Positions 23,596 through 34,784 of a DNA stretch of 64,000 bases are shown here, piece by piece. The translations under genes were made by a program, and so were the position numbers. The first letter of the stretch is position 1. Each line of letters starts with the position of its first letter. The stretch is from positions 15,579,428 to 15,643,427 of the forward strand of contig LR990049.1 in the NCBI GenBank assembly GCA_905147135.1, in the 5' to 3' direction. Source of the DNA: Blastobasis lacticolella. Lineage: Eukaryota > Arthropoda > Insecta > Lepidoptera > Blastobasidae. The notes below the pieces were generated by a model. It saw nothing but the letters and a program-made list of their open reading frames with translations. It made no database searches and was not told the origin of the DNA.

Positions 23596-24085
23596 ATAAT
23601 AACCATCTTGACGTCAATTTCCTGCTCGTACATCCGCGTGCGAGGGCCCATGGTCCGCCTTAACCATGATCCAGGATTTAACAGATCAGGTAATTACAGT
23701 AGACCCACTGCCACCAGACATCCGGTGACCCTATTAACAGGAGAACCTGGCCAGACTGAATCATGGTTAGACATTCAATCGCCTGAATGTACAAATTTCC
23801 TCACGATGTTTTTTGTCATCGTAAGAGCATCGGTTATATAAAAGTCATTTATATTTTTTAAATTAAATAAAAAATAATAGCCTGATGATGAATAATTTGA
23901 AACCGGTTACAATTTAATAAAATTGTATAATAAAGTGGAACTAGTGTACAAAAAGTGATTTAATTCATAATAATGGAGTTCCATCATGAAGTGACAATAC
24001 AAAGTGTTAAATATTTAAAAGTCATTTGTAAATGGCAGCACTGGGGTTCGGACTGGGTACCTCTTGCTTACGAGTCGATGCAAAT
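23596..24085 (-). repeat. SINE-A copy 12, split by a nested insertion
   Basis: Body at 23596-23840 and tRNA-like head at 24028-24085 are separated by about 165-175 bp of AT-rich sequence. The motif aaaagtcattt occurs at both junctions (23840-23850 and 24017-24027), as expected for an inserted element with a target-site duplication. Confidence 0.65.
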
Positions 24086-26998
24086 ATTTTGATTTACGGC
24101 CATATTATGTATTAACATGAATATTTTAATACAAAACACCGCACTGCACAAAGACTAGAAGCATTTTCATTAAAAAAAAGACAACGTGATCGTAAATTTA
24201 CGCCGAACGTTATTCGTATCCATCGCTGCTACACATCGCAACAGGCACATTCCGAGACCCCTAGGCGACCCTGAGGCTCTTCTTATAATTTGACTTCGTA
24301 TTATACGATAAGTCGGTTCAGTAAACAATGTAAATATTAATACAAATGTTCCTTAGAGCGTCACTCGGGCGTAGAGTAAATTTTCTTCGCGAGTGGCCAA
24401 AGTCGGAAATAAGCAAAGTTTCCCGGCAATGTGACGCGGCTTTACGCGTGAAGTGTGCGTAAAATTGCTTCATTTTGCTAATAATACCACGATTATGGAG
24501 GATAATGCGTCTAAAAAGACTTGAGAGCAAAACATTGGTTATGTATGTATAATTTCCGCATATAAGACCAAAATGTGCCTGTAGGTGGTTTTAACTTTGT
24601 ACCTTTCATTCTTATAAAATTATATTGAATGAGTCACATTTATAAATTGAATTAAGTTTAACAATAGCAGCAGTCCCCCAAAAAGGTAACCAGGATTGGG
24701 ACAACAATCTGGCGTAACAAAAGTAAAGGAAAAGAAAGTCGTCCCAAATAAACTTGACGGTAATATTCCAAATTCGCCAAAGCCCATTTAATGTAGCAAA
24801 ACATCTTTAGTGCCAAACCAATGTCACCCGCGAAATTTATGTTGGCTTAAGGGAAAAATATCGCTATCATGGCCGCGAGGATCCAACAAGCGTTTGGCAA
24901 TATCGAACATTTGTGTGCGTAAACACGATGACATTAAATCATGTTTGTGACGCGTGAGCGTATCCTCTAATAACATCATTTGCGTTCACATCCGAGCAAA
25001 TGATTCTCCCAACGACGCCCTTTGGAGTTATGCAGCCCTGAATCACGACTCGGAGATTGGGCGTCGGGAGATTTCATTTTTATCTACACCTACCTTTATT
25101 TTGACAAAAACCTACTAGTCGAGTTGTCGCGGAGTTTTAATCATCTTAAAATTGTTCGTATAACATTTTTGGTCCTAAATTGTTAGCCAAAGTTACTACT
25201 TAGGCGAGTATTTACCGTGTCTAAATATAATATTCCATAATATTGTCTACGATATTGATTGGTATTGTTGCCAATCAGTTTGGCTTTTGAGTGGCTGGCT
25301 TTAATTAAAAAGGCACGAATGGGAGGTTGTGGACGGTCCTTGCCGGCAGTTTTTGTAGCGCTCTTCAAAGAGTTGCCGTTTAATTAAGGTCCCCTTTAAA
25401 CAAAGGACGGTGGGAGCCGATCGGTCGGGAGACGAACTTATTTGTCACGGTGAGCAACCGACACCACGGAAGCGTAACAATATAAGTGAGCCATGCAATC
25501 AATTGGCGAATATCTCGCACCGACCCAGCGCTCTCGCGTTCCATTCGCCGCTGTAACATTTTATGAATATGAGATGGCCGTGCATTGTGGGCTGGGGAAG
25601 GGTTTAATGAATTTCTTGCGTCTGAAATTTGTATAAAACCGGGTGCGCCATCTAATATTCTGTGTAACGGGCCGTTCATAAAATATGCAGAGCCGGCCGA
25701 GCGACGCGTAGTTTATGCACGGGCCGCGGCGACTGAATGCCGATAACGTGTTCGGGCAGCCGTGAAGCGCTACTGTCCACAATTTGGACGTGTGACTACA
25801 GATTAGATAACAGTGGCGTGGGGTACACACGTTAGCGCATTAAGTTATATATATGTATATGCAAGGTAAAAGAATTGAGGCCAAGATGGTGATGATGATG
25901 ATGCAAGGTAAGAAAGGTGGTTTCCAGCATCGCGATAGTGGCGGGCAGCTCCGGCAGCCGAGTAATGTCAAATTGATACGCCCCGAGCCGCGGCCATAAG
26001 TCAAGCTTATGATAAAGTCGCGGGGTACTATCGCTTGACAGAACCGCTTGGCTCCAACGCTTAACTGTCGCCCTCTGGCAAAAGAAGCGCTAAGATGACT
26101 GTCCTCCAAGCGCGTTTCATACAAATCGAGTTAAGATCTTATTTTCAATATTAAATTCAGAGGATAGGTAAATTTTCTTTAAAATAAATCGTAGCAAAGT
26201 TGTACAGGTTTTAAAATTTGTGTGGAAATCTTAAAGCCCGTTCAACTTCGAAACGATATATTTTTACTAATATCAGCCAAACCACAGCCATAGATATTGG
26301 TTTCGAAATCACGTCTACAAATTTTTATTAGCTTCGTTTGTAAGGAGTGTGCTCGGGGGACACTTCTCTTATGGGTCTAGTAACACAAATAGAACAGTGA
26401 TTTACAAAAAAATCGACAACAACGGGGTTCATCTGCCGCAGTAGATTGACTTACTCATATGCTCTTTGGCGTACAATGGTGTACCTCTAAGCAAACAGAG
26501 TAAATTGATGCGCTGCCTTGTGTTTGACACAAATGCTGATTTGGTGGATTTTGGTATCTTATCTGGGTCGTAAATATGTATAATGATGCGATGATTAATT
26601 TCTTGGAAATACAATCTAAATCTATCGAAGTAAAAATAGTGCAAATAATCCTATTACCATGCGAAATGATGACTATACTAGCCTTTTATTATTTCTCTAT
26701 ATCTTTAATTAAAAATAATACAAAAGTAGGCCGAATTTTAATGAGTTCATCAACTCTGCCTGCGTTTTTTTATGAAACTTTATACTAGCCTGTTAAAATT
26801 GGTAACGTAGCCCGCCCCCACCTTTACACAATTTTAATAAATAATGTGGGAAACAGGATGATTAAGTATGATACAAGGAAAACATATTTTAATAAGTTTA
26901 ATTAGTTAGTAGGTACCATTTGAGGGTTCTGTACAACAACTTATAAAAATAATACGAAACCCATATGGGTTGTATCTTAGTAGTTTGTGTCTCTATGT
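24086..26998. other. long repeat-poor stretch, candidate conserved regulatory DNA
   Basis: This is the longest part of the window without a recognised repeat. Segments 24850-25080 and 25380-25830 are GC-richer and complex. Open frames on the minus strand (25380-25830, 25840-26124) overlap one another and resemble no protein I know. Homeodomain/Caudal-like cores (tttatg, ttaatt) are frequent. This is more like conserved non-coding DNA than exons, but that is an inference. Confidence 0.35.
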
Positions 26999-27018
26999 GC
27001 ATTTGTCTCATCCCTTTC

Positions 27019-27280
27019 ATCATCACAGCCCATAACAGTCCACTGCAGGACTTAGGGCCTATCCCACGAAAAGAGAGGTTATTGCCATTATCTCGACGCT
27101 TGGTAGGCGGGCTGGAGATCGCAGTGTCATAAATATAATAATGGAAAACGCTACCCATTTTCCAGCCTACGGAGACTCTAGATCTTTGCCTCGAAAGCAT
27201 TAGTCGTTTCGTACGACACCCACGAGTTTAAATAAAGGATTGGTGCTATTCTATTCTGCTGGACACCACACGGCCTCATT
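27019..27280 (-). repeat. R6 interspersed repeat, copy 2
   Basis: Full set of R6 landmarks in reverse: gtccactgcaggacttaggg, cttggtaggcgggctggagatc, ccattttccagcctacggagac and ctggacaccacacggcc. A further related, degenerate piece follows at 27320-27480. Confidence 0.8.
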
Positions 27281-27480
27281 CCATTACTAATTAAGAATTC
27301 ACATCACATCAACATCCACTATGCACTGGACCTGAGCCTCTGCCACATTAGTAGAGGGTGTTGCGATAATTTCCACATTTGGATGGCGGGCCGGAGCTCG
27401 TAGTGTGGAATTGAAAATATTTCACAGAAAATGCTGCTGTCCATTTTCTTCTAGCCTACAAGCTTCTAGCTGGTTAGCCA

Positions 27481-27984
27481 CTCATACCCGATTTACATTG
27501 CTCAAGTGTTTAGCAAAGTGGACAAGTATACTGAGTTAGTACGGTGTACTGCCTGCGGTGGAGTGTATTAAGTCGTTAGTTCATGGTACGGAACACAAAC
27601 TACGCGAAACTGATTCGCACCTGACCACTTTTTAAAGAATATAATCCAGATTTGCGGGAATTTATCAGTACTTATCATCACGTCATGTCAATATCATAGA
27701 CACTACCAAAGTAAATCTAATTTATAAAAATAAAACTTGTGGTATCTACCTACGTAACAATAATAGATATAGGTAGGTATCTATAGTACTGGAAAGATGC
27801 GCAAAGCGTCATGAGTACCTAAACTTTGATAAGATACAACCTATATTGCCAATTTAAGTAGATATGATTTCAATTGTCTATATGATATGACGAGAGATGT
27901 CGATAATAAGTATCTTCTAAAGACAAATAACCTAACCGACAGTAGTCGGATAACCTCCGACCAAGTTCTACCAGTTTGGCCAAG
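27481..27984. other. unique AT-rich stretch
   Basis: No supported feature. Confidence 0.35.
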
Positions 27985-28194
27985 TACTCAAATATTTACT
28001 GTACTACTGAACCGATTTTAATGAAACCATCTACGCTAAGAACCATCTCGATTACATTGGTTTTCAAACAGAGATAAACTGCATCTAAATCGGTCCATCG
28101 TTTGGGAGCTACGATGCCACAGACAGACACGCAGATACACAAAGCCACAGACAAACGTCAAACTTATAATACACCTTTTTTTTCGTCGGTGTTT
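27985..28194 (+). repeat. R7 interspersed repeat, copy 2
   Basis: Same landmarks as 21095-21300. Its 3' end (tttttcgtcggtgttt) is split by SINE-A copy 13 and resumes at 28441. Confidence 0.65.
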
Positions 28195-28440
28195 CATCAT
28201 CATCATCATCATCTTGCCGTTAATGTCCCGGTTGTGCTCTCGCGCACGAGGGCCCGGGGTCCGCCTTGACCATGATCCAGGATTTGGCAGGTCAGGTAAT
28301 TACAGTGGAGCGACTGCCGTCTGACCTCCATGACCCTGCTAACAAGGGAAACTGACCAGATTGGATCATGGTTACACATCCAGTCACCTGAATGTGCAGG
28401 TTTCATCACGATATTTTCCCTCACCGTAAGAGCAAGAGCG
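28195..28440 (-). repeat. SINE-A copy 13, 5'-truncated, with perfect target-site duplication
   Basis: It begins with an (ATC)n tail and covers the 3' two thirds of the family, close to its apparent consensus. The 17-bp sequence ttttttcgtcggtgttt flanks it exactly (28178-28194 and 28441-28457). It is inserted into an R7 repeat. Confidence 0.9.
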
Positions 28441-28457
28441 TTTTTTCGTCGGTGTTT

Positions 28458-28825
28458 AAAAGGGGTTATTGGTTATTGAATTTCATCGTATGAAATATTC
28501 ACAGAACAATATAGTTTTCAATACACATAAATTATGTAGAACAGTACAGTATTGCGGATCCCAAGAGGGATACCCTTTTAGCGTCCTGCGTAGCTACCGG
28601 CGTTACTTACTCGGGTAAGTAGCTCAATCTTTTACAGTATATTTGGTGCTACAACGTCGGGCGAGAAACATTTAGATCTAAAAAGAGATTGTGGGTACAT
28701 CTGGGCCTACTGGTACCATCTTGGAATGATATTATCTTGTTATTCAAGACTGAAAACAAAAATGGGCCAAAACGTAGCCTTTGGTAACAATTGAGTTTTT
28801 AGTTTTTACCCAGATTAGGTAGGCT
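28458..28825. other. unique stretch
   Basis: No supported feature. Confidence 0.35.
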
Positions 28826-29005
28826 AGGCAGTGTTTCCTTTGGGCGATGACATGGGATCTTTCAAAAGTATATTAGAGGTCTCGTCAGAGGCGGGCAACG
28901 CATTGGTGACTCCCCTGGTGTTGCTGGTGTCCATGGGCGGCAGTGACCACTATCCATCAGGTGGCCCGCTTGCCTGTTTGTCTGTCGTATAACATAAATA
29001 AAAAG
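28826..29005 (+). pseudogene. LINE-B relic, 3' end
   Basis: cagtgtttcctttgggcgatgacatggg followed by the shared 3' tail and taacataaataaaa end. Confidence 0.7.
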
Positions 29006-29438
29006 GTATGCTCTTTATATGCTGATTTTTATGATGGTAAATGGTACAATTCATACGTTTACGTTGCAGGTAACAAAAATGCAGAACCGCAGATGCGTTG
29101 TCATTGTGTTTGCAGATTTTTTTATTAAATATCAAATGCTAGAGCACGTATTACACAAACAACAACGAGTTGCTCCCAATTAGTGTCGCCGGCAGTCGCC
29201 GAAGATCTACTTTGTCAATACCAAGACGCGGCCTCAAGTTTTCACCGGCTCCCAATAGACAGAGGGCGCCATAGGTTATCTACGTCATCGTGTACAAGAA
29301 AAATTCTACATTGTTGCGATAGTAGACTAGGCCTACAAAACGTTGGTCAGCTCGTGCACAACATGGCATAAAAACTACCTGGAGAGGTTTTCCCTGGAGA
29401 GTACAACATGGAGTTCTTCAAGAAAGGGGTAAAATTTA
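29006..29438. other. unique stretch with an unrecognised open frame
   Basis: A plus-strand frame at 29183-29371 is hydrophilic and unrecognised; there is no splice support. Confidence 0.3.
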
Positions 29439-29439
29439 T

Positions 29440-29562
29440 TTTATGGGGTCGGCAACGCGTGGGTGATGCCCCTGGTATTGGTCCATAGCCTGCGGTGACT
29501 GCTTACCATCAGGCAGGTCGCTAGCTTGTTTGCCACATTAGTGGTATAAATAAAAATTTTTT
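29440..29562 (+). repeat. R5 repeat copy
   Basis: gggtcggcaacgcgtgggtg ... ttaccatcaggcagg ... tggtataaataaaa, with an oligo-T end; it is the reverse complement of the copy at 23222-23340. Confidence 0.65.
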
Positions 29563-30200
29563 TTTGGTACCCATACTTCGACTTTTCGTAGCAATATCCT
29601 CTTGTGTGGGTTCTACCAGTAAAAAATCTTGTATGTCTCATACCCTCTTGGCAGTTTCGCTTTTCAGCCACATCATAGTCCCCAAAAGAAAAGTGACTTT
29701 AATAGCGATCTACAAAGTGCAATTTTCCTTGTACTCGACGTAGGACAACCTACGGAACCCTTACAGTATATAAAGAGCAAGTTATCCGTCGGGACTAGGC
29801 GGTGTAGACCCGGGACTGAGAACACAACACAAATAAAGTGCTTACTCGTAACCGAACAACTCCTTGACGTGTTTAACTTCAAATTTTGGAATAACATTTC
29901 CGCCGCCACTCGGCGGGGAATGTGTTGCGAAAGATTTGGAGCGAGACATCTACATTATCATTACACGTGTCGGAAGTTGATGTTCAGGGGTACATTCTCT
30001 GTGATTCAGCGCATCTAGCTAGGCATGTAGTGCCACGGAAATTCGAAAAGAACTATAGGTATTTAGTTTATGTTTTATTAGCTTTTTCGTACACCTATCT
30101 GTTAAAAGTTTGTATCTATCTTCTAAATTATTATCTTACTATACTTTTAGTTATAATAATAACTATTTATTGAACATCAAATGACATACGAGTACATAAA
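29563..30200. other. unique stretch with a 129-codon open frame
   Basis: The plus frame 29629-30018 is open for 129 codons but resembles no family and lacks splice signals at useful places. Probably chance. Confidence 0.3.
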
Positions 30201-30214
30201 AATAACATCTTTAC

Positions 30215-30470
30215 ATAGTATAAAACAAAGTCGCTTCCCGCAGTCGGTCCCTATAAACGCTTAGATATTTTAAACTACGCAACGGATTTTAATGCGGTTT
30301 AATAGATAGAGTGGATAAGATAAAGGTTTATTAGCAAGAAAAAAGGGTTGATAGGGGTAAAGTAGGTTTAGGGTAAGTGTAAGGTAGATGTAGAGTAGGT
30401 GTAGGGTAGTTGTAGGGTTAGGGTGGGAGTAGGGGTAGGGTAGGGTAGTGGAGGGGTAGGCCGCCATGGA
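30215..30470 (-). repeat. single arm of the foldback family with TAGGGT-like expansion
   Basis: Segment 30215-30345 matches the left arm of 14058-14225 (acatagtataaaacaaagtc, cttcccgc, aaactacgcaacggatttta). It then runs into imperfect repeats of gtagggt / ggtaggggta at 30345-30465. The copy at 62385-62640 is the reverse complement. Confidence 0.6.
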
Positions 30471-30782
30471 AAAGAAGTTGCGCCGGCTAAATAAATGTCC
30501 TTTTATATTTTCTTTTATTTTAAGTTATTACTAAAACGTAAAATACGAACATAATTGAATACATAATCAGAACCCAGTAAACCAAACAAAGCGGAGGTCA
30601 AAGTGGAATTTATTGCAAATTTGTGTGTGTAGCCTTCAAAAGGAATGCTAATTTTTCTTCCTTCGTGGGACTGACGGGTGATCGATCAAGAGTGGGTCGG
30701 CGGCTACCTAATCGAGAACAAATTCCCTTTTAAATTTTGCCCCGAACACAGGAACAAAGACAAATCCAACCAGCTAGTAGGG

Positions 30783-31026
30783 TTGGCCGTGTGGTGTCCG
30801 GCAGAGTGGAATAGCACCAACCCCTTACACTCGTGAGTCTCGTACAAGGCGACAAATGTTTTCGAGACAAAAGATCTAGTCTCCGTGGACTGTATCTAGT
30901 ATCCGTATTTATAACAATGCAATCTCCAACCCGCTTGTTAAGCGTGGAGATTACGGCAATGACCTCTCCTCTCGTGGGAGAGGCCCTAAGTCCTGCAGTG
31001 GACTGTTATGAGCTTGACGATGAGTA
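30783..31026 (+). repeat. R6 interspersed repeat, copy 3
   Basis: gccgtgtggtgtccggcagagtgg head through cctgcagtggactgttatgagc end. Confidence 0.8.
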
Positions 31027-31790
31027 GAGTGGGACAGATCGAGAGCATGGAGAGAGAGAAGCTCCCTTTCTGACACAGATTTTGTTCTTTACATCCTTCA
31101 TACAAATGTCATCATTATCATTATCATCCAAGCGGTCGCCGGCTTCTGCCAGGGTCCGCTTTCCTACTTTTCCTTCTCCACTTTGCCCGATCTTCGGCAT
31201 CCTCACGTCGCAAGCCGTTGGCTGTCGCGTCCGACTCGGCGATGTCAATCCATCACTAGTGTATGCGTAGGTAAATATACCGTAAATTTAATTAAAGCAG
31301 CCTGTAAGAGTTTTCTGCTGCACTTAAGCCTCTTCCACGCTAGTGAAGGGTTTCGCCATAATCACCACGGTAGGTGGTATGATAAAAAACACAACACTAA
31401 ATTCTCTTGCCTATTCTAATAAACCTAGAAACAAAACATCTATGTCGTATGAGGTACGCCTCAGTCACTAATCAAGCGGAAACAGGTTACTGCTATATCC
31501 TACTCTGCTATATCTTCTACCAGGTACCACACGGCTACTATTATGTCTCTAATACAATTATTAGGTATTATATACCATCATGGGATGCTAATCCATATCC
31601 GAGTATGTATGAAATACCTTCATCACCATTAGCGGTATTAGGAGGCAAACAACGAAAGCCAAGCTCGTTGAGATGCTGAAGTTCGATCAGCTTCATAGTT
31701 CGATACGGTGACCTATCCAGATACCGGCACCGGCATGCATTACTTAACATTAGGCTCCTGGACTGGGTCCGCAATTATTTATATAACAAC
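31027..31790. other. unique stretch
   Basis: Several short overlapping open frames, none recognised. Confidence 0.3.
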
Positions 31791-32110
31791 CCGTTCTCCA
31801 ATCCAGCGCTCACTCGAACCGCACTCGTTCCGGATGAAACGTATCATGTAAAATGGCGGGCATAATTTAATTAAATAAGCCGTAATAGTCGCGGCTGTTT
31901 ACTCGGAGTAATATTAAAATCGGATGAGTCCGATTAAAACCGCTGACCCGTTTGTAAATGAATGAATTTCAACGCGATGGGTGCCGCCAGATAATTATTC
32001 CCACCGGCGTGACGCGAAACGCGCTAATTACGAATCGGGTATTCTTATTGGTTGCTGGTTGTATTCGGATTTCATTCGGACGCTCGTTAAGAACGTGATG
32101 ATTGGGTTGT
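31790..32110. promoter_or_regulatory. candidate conserved regulatory block
   Basis: GC-balanced, complex sequence dense in homeodomain-type cores: aatttaattaaataag, gattaaaac, agataattattcc and gctaattacg. No open frame or repeat explains it. This is an inference from texture; conservation is not tested. Confidence 0.3.
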
Positions 32111-32224
32111 CGAAATTGTATCAATAGGGATGTGACAGTGTTGTTGTACAGAGACTATATAGGTATGAAAAAATTAAAACTTCATTTTCGTGATATATTT
32201 TTAGGGTGATTAGTTTTTAAGTTA

Positions 32225-32660
32225 TTCAAGTTATAGATGCGGGAGCCAACGGTTATCGATGTGAAGGTGCCGAAGACCGGGCAAAGTGGAAAAGAAAGAG
32301 AAGGGGCTGCTGGATAAATTGTAGGACTCTGTTACATGTAAGGAGTCCCCCTCGGCGAGTAGGTACAACCGGCTTATCTATTTCTGCCACCAAGCAACAA
32401 TGCTTGCATTTTTGTTTCGATTTGTAGGATAAGGTAGCCAGCACAATTACAGGTATATGGAATTTCATCTAAGTCCTCACAGTGAAAATGCTCTTGCGGT
32501 TATGTTATGCATATTTTTTGCCGGCAACCTAAATGCATGAACCATAGATATTATGGGCGACAGTTGCCGCTGACCATCAGGTGGGCTATCTGCACGTTTG
32601 TCGTGTAGCATGGAAAAAAAGGAAGCGGACCCTAACAGAAGCCGGGATTGACCGCCAGGG
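32225..32660 (+). pseudogene. RTE-like relic split by a LINE-B tail
   Basis: Segment 32235-32310 reads DAGANGYRCEGAEDRAKWKR, like 19660-19860. The matching end (KADPNRSRD-like) appears only at 32625-32660. Between them lies about 310 bp that includes a LINE-B-type tail (gccgctgaccatcaggtggg). This suggests a nested insertion into an older relic. Confidence 0.5.
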
Positions 32661-32869
32661 TGATGATGATGATTATTAGTAAATTTTAATAGAAAATACA
32701 TAACTAGTTAATGCGTAAATAGACAATCAGCTTGTGGTAAACTGAAGCTCTAGTTTGACGCAAATGTCCCGACACTAATTAATACAGAGCTATTAACATC
32801 GACAAGAGCAGCTATTGCCTAAATTGTGACCTAAATGCTATAAGTAGTGCCTGTTGTGTCAGTTATATC

Positions 32870-32936
32870 TATGTTATATCTCTGTATTTCTTTATTGTGT
32901 GCAATAAATTGTTAAATAAATAAATAAATAAATAGA
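32870..32936 (+). repeat. LINE-like 3' end with (TAAA)n tail
   Basis: tgtgtgcaataaattgttaa followed by five AAAT units at about 32912-32935. Confidence 0.5.
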
Positions 32937-33060
32937 CGACCTGGGTGGTTTAGTTGGTTAGCATACCGGTCTGCCATGCCGGGCCGGGCCGGGCCGGGTT
33001 CGATTCCTGCAGGAATTGAAATGATGAATTTTAATTTATTTTGCTGGTGTGGGTGTTTAC
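32937..33060 (+). repeat. SINE-T2 copy 1 with expanded GGGCC run in its head
   Basis: The tRNA-like head (ggtttagttggttagcatac ... gggttcgattcctgc) is followed by a segment matching the SINE-T2 body (gaaatgatgaattttaattt). Just before the B-box-like ggttcgattcc, a GGGCC unit is repeated four times (32977-32998). It does not fold as an intact tRNA. Confidence 0.6.
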
Positions 33061-33095
33061 TGCAATACGTCTACGACTACTGCATTTTTGGCACT

Positions 33096-33436
33096 GGCCA
33101 TCTTGGCGTTAATGGCCCGGTTGTGCTCTCGCGCACAAGGGCTCGAGATCCGCCTTGACCATGATCCAGGATTTAGCAGATCAGATAATTACAGTGGAGC
33201 GACTTCCATCTGACCTCTGTGATCCTGTTAACAGGGGAACCAGACCAGATTAGATTATGGTTATACATTCAATCGCCAGAATGTGTGCAGGTTTCATCAT
33301 TATCTTTTCCCTCACCGTAGGAGTTATAATTTAGTGTTCAACTAGTGTCCATAACTCAGAAAAGAGTCAGTCATGGTTCGAACCCGGTACCACGGGGTAC
33401 GAGTCGAACCCCTTAACCATTAGGCCACCGACGCTG
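33096..33436 (-). repeat. SINE-A copy 14, full length
   Basis: Runs from catcttggcgttaatggccc to the tRNA-like head with complement of the A-box (aggccaccgacgc) at 33421-33434. Confidence 0.85.
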
Positions 33437-34600
33437 TAGCACACACTATTATAATCACCTAATGTACAGGTTCTTAAATAATTTAGGTCTGTAACCAGAC
33501 TACTTGCTAATAATATAACAAGCACCTAATTACCACCTGTCAAAGCGTAGAACAGACAAGAGACCCTACTACGCGAAAACTGGGGCAGACGACGTATTGT
33601 TTCGGGGAAATTCTAGATATATCGTCCAAGTATCAAGGTGTCTTGAGCGAAATTCAAGTCATACTATGAATATTTTGTACGACTTATTCGTATATATTCA
33701 TCTGTCGATAATTGGGATGAGCGACAAGTCAGAAGGAATACGTTTCAAGACGAATACTTGTAGCGCCCGCATCGGCAAATATTTGTTTAGCTACGTCAGG
33801 TTTGTTTATTCATATAGTTTTCCTTAAATTATTAGTTGCAAGTGGATGAAGCCTACCAATGAGAGAGGACAAATACACTCACGAGCAAGCAAATCGTTTC
33901 ACCCCATATTTTTCGCACGCTGTTAAACAGCGTCCGTAAAATTTTTCTCCGATTTACAAGAAAATAGTTATAAATTTCATTATCTTTTTCGCTTTATTTT
34001 TTGCGCCCTTATTCTAGTATAATTCATCGAACTAGTTATTCATTTTGTGCACCACTATACGTAGCGAGGCGTCCGAACAGCGTCGCTCTGAAACGTTCAC
34101 TGATCGTAGAAACGCCAGCGGCGCCGGCGAACAGCGCGCGTTTACCGAACTTTGAAACGCAACTACTAGGCTCCATATATCTCCAGGCGCCGCTGATACG
34201 CTATCTATCAGTCGGGGTACTTAGTTTTTGTACTACTTTTTTACGATTTTACGTTTTTAAAAGTCTTTTGTCTATGTCAAGTATACAATGTGCAAGCGAG
34301 TACTAAAATTTATTCTTTAGGGTTAAATATTCGTCTATAAGTGAAATACACAGCTTCTACCGTGCAGCCGTGACGGCTACCGCGTCATGCATCCTTTGTT
34401 CCCAGACAATAGTCAGAGCAAGGCTACCAAGTATTCACCAACTGTCTAATGACCCGACATTGTCTGCGAGTACCTTTGTTCGTTTTCCTTAATTGTCATA
34501 ATCCCAGCGTGATCAAAAATTTGTCACGATTCATTAGTAAGATTTTGTTTGTATTATCTGGTATGTATTTTAGGGGAAAGCTCTGCTTGCTTTTAATTGC
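33437..34600. other. unique stretch, GC-richer patch at 34060-34200
   Basis: Open frames at 33597-33827 and 34001-34306 are not recognised. No splice support. Confidence 0.35.
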
Positions 34601-34604
34601 GTCT

Positions 34605-34780
34605 TCATCATTATCTCAGCCGATAGACGCCCACTGCTGGACATAGGCATCCCCCAGAGATCTACACAGAGGCTGGTCTTGTGCCTTCCGCATCCAGCTG
34701 GTACCTACGATCTTTACCAGGTCGTCGGTCCACCTTGCAGGAGGCTTACCCACGCTGCGTGTGTACAGTTCGATATTGAT
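34605..34780 (-). pseudogene. RTE-like retrotransposon relic, C-terminal end
   Basis: The minus strand can be read in broken frames as the closing motif 'RW.DDLVKI ... SWMRKAQD ... LW...GEAYVQQW' of RTE-like elements (gaccgacgacctgg, ctggatgcggaaggc, gtccagcagtggg complements). A cleaner copy is at 54030-54165. Confidence 0.6.
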
Positions 34781-34784
34781 TAAA

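Noticed and set aside
29629..30018. 129-codon plus-strand gene
   Set aside because: No recognisable family, no signal peptide or domain, overlapping minus-strand frame of similar length and no splice signals.
30345..30465. Interstitial telomere repeat
   Set aside because: The insect telomere unit is TTAGG. These units are irregular TAGGGT-like and are carried inside an interspersed repeat with a mirrored copy at 62.4 kb.
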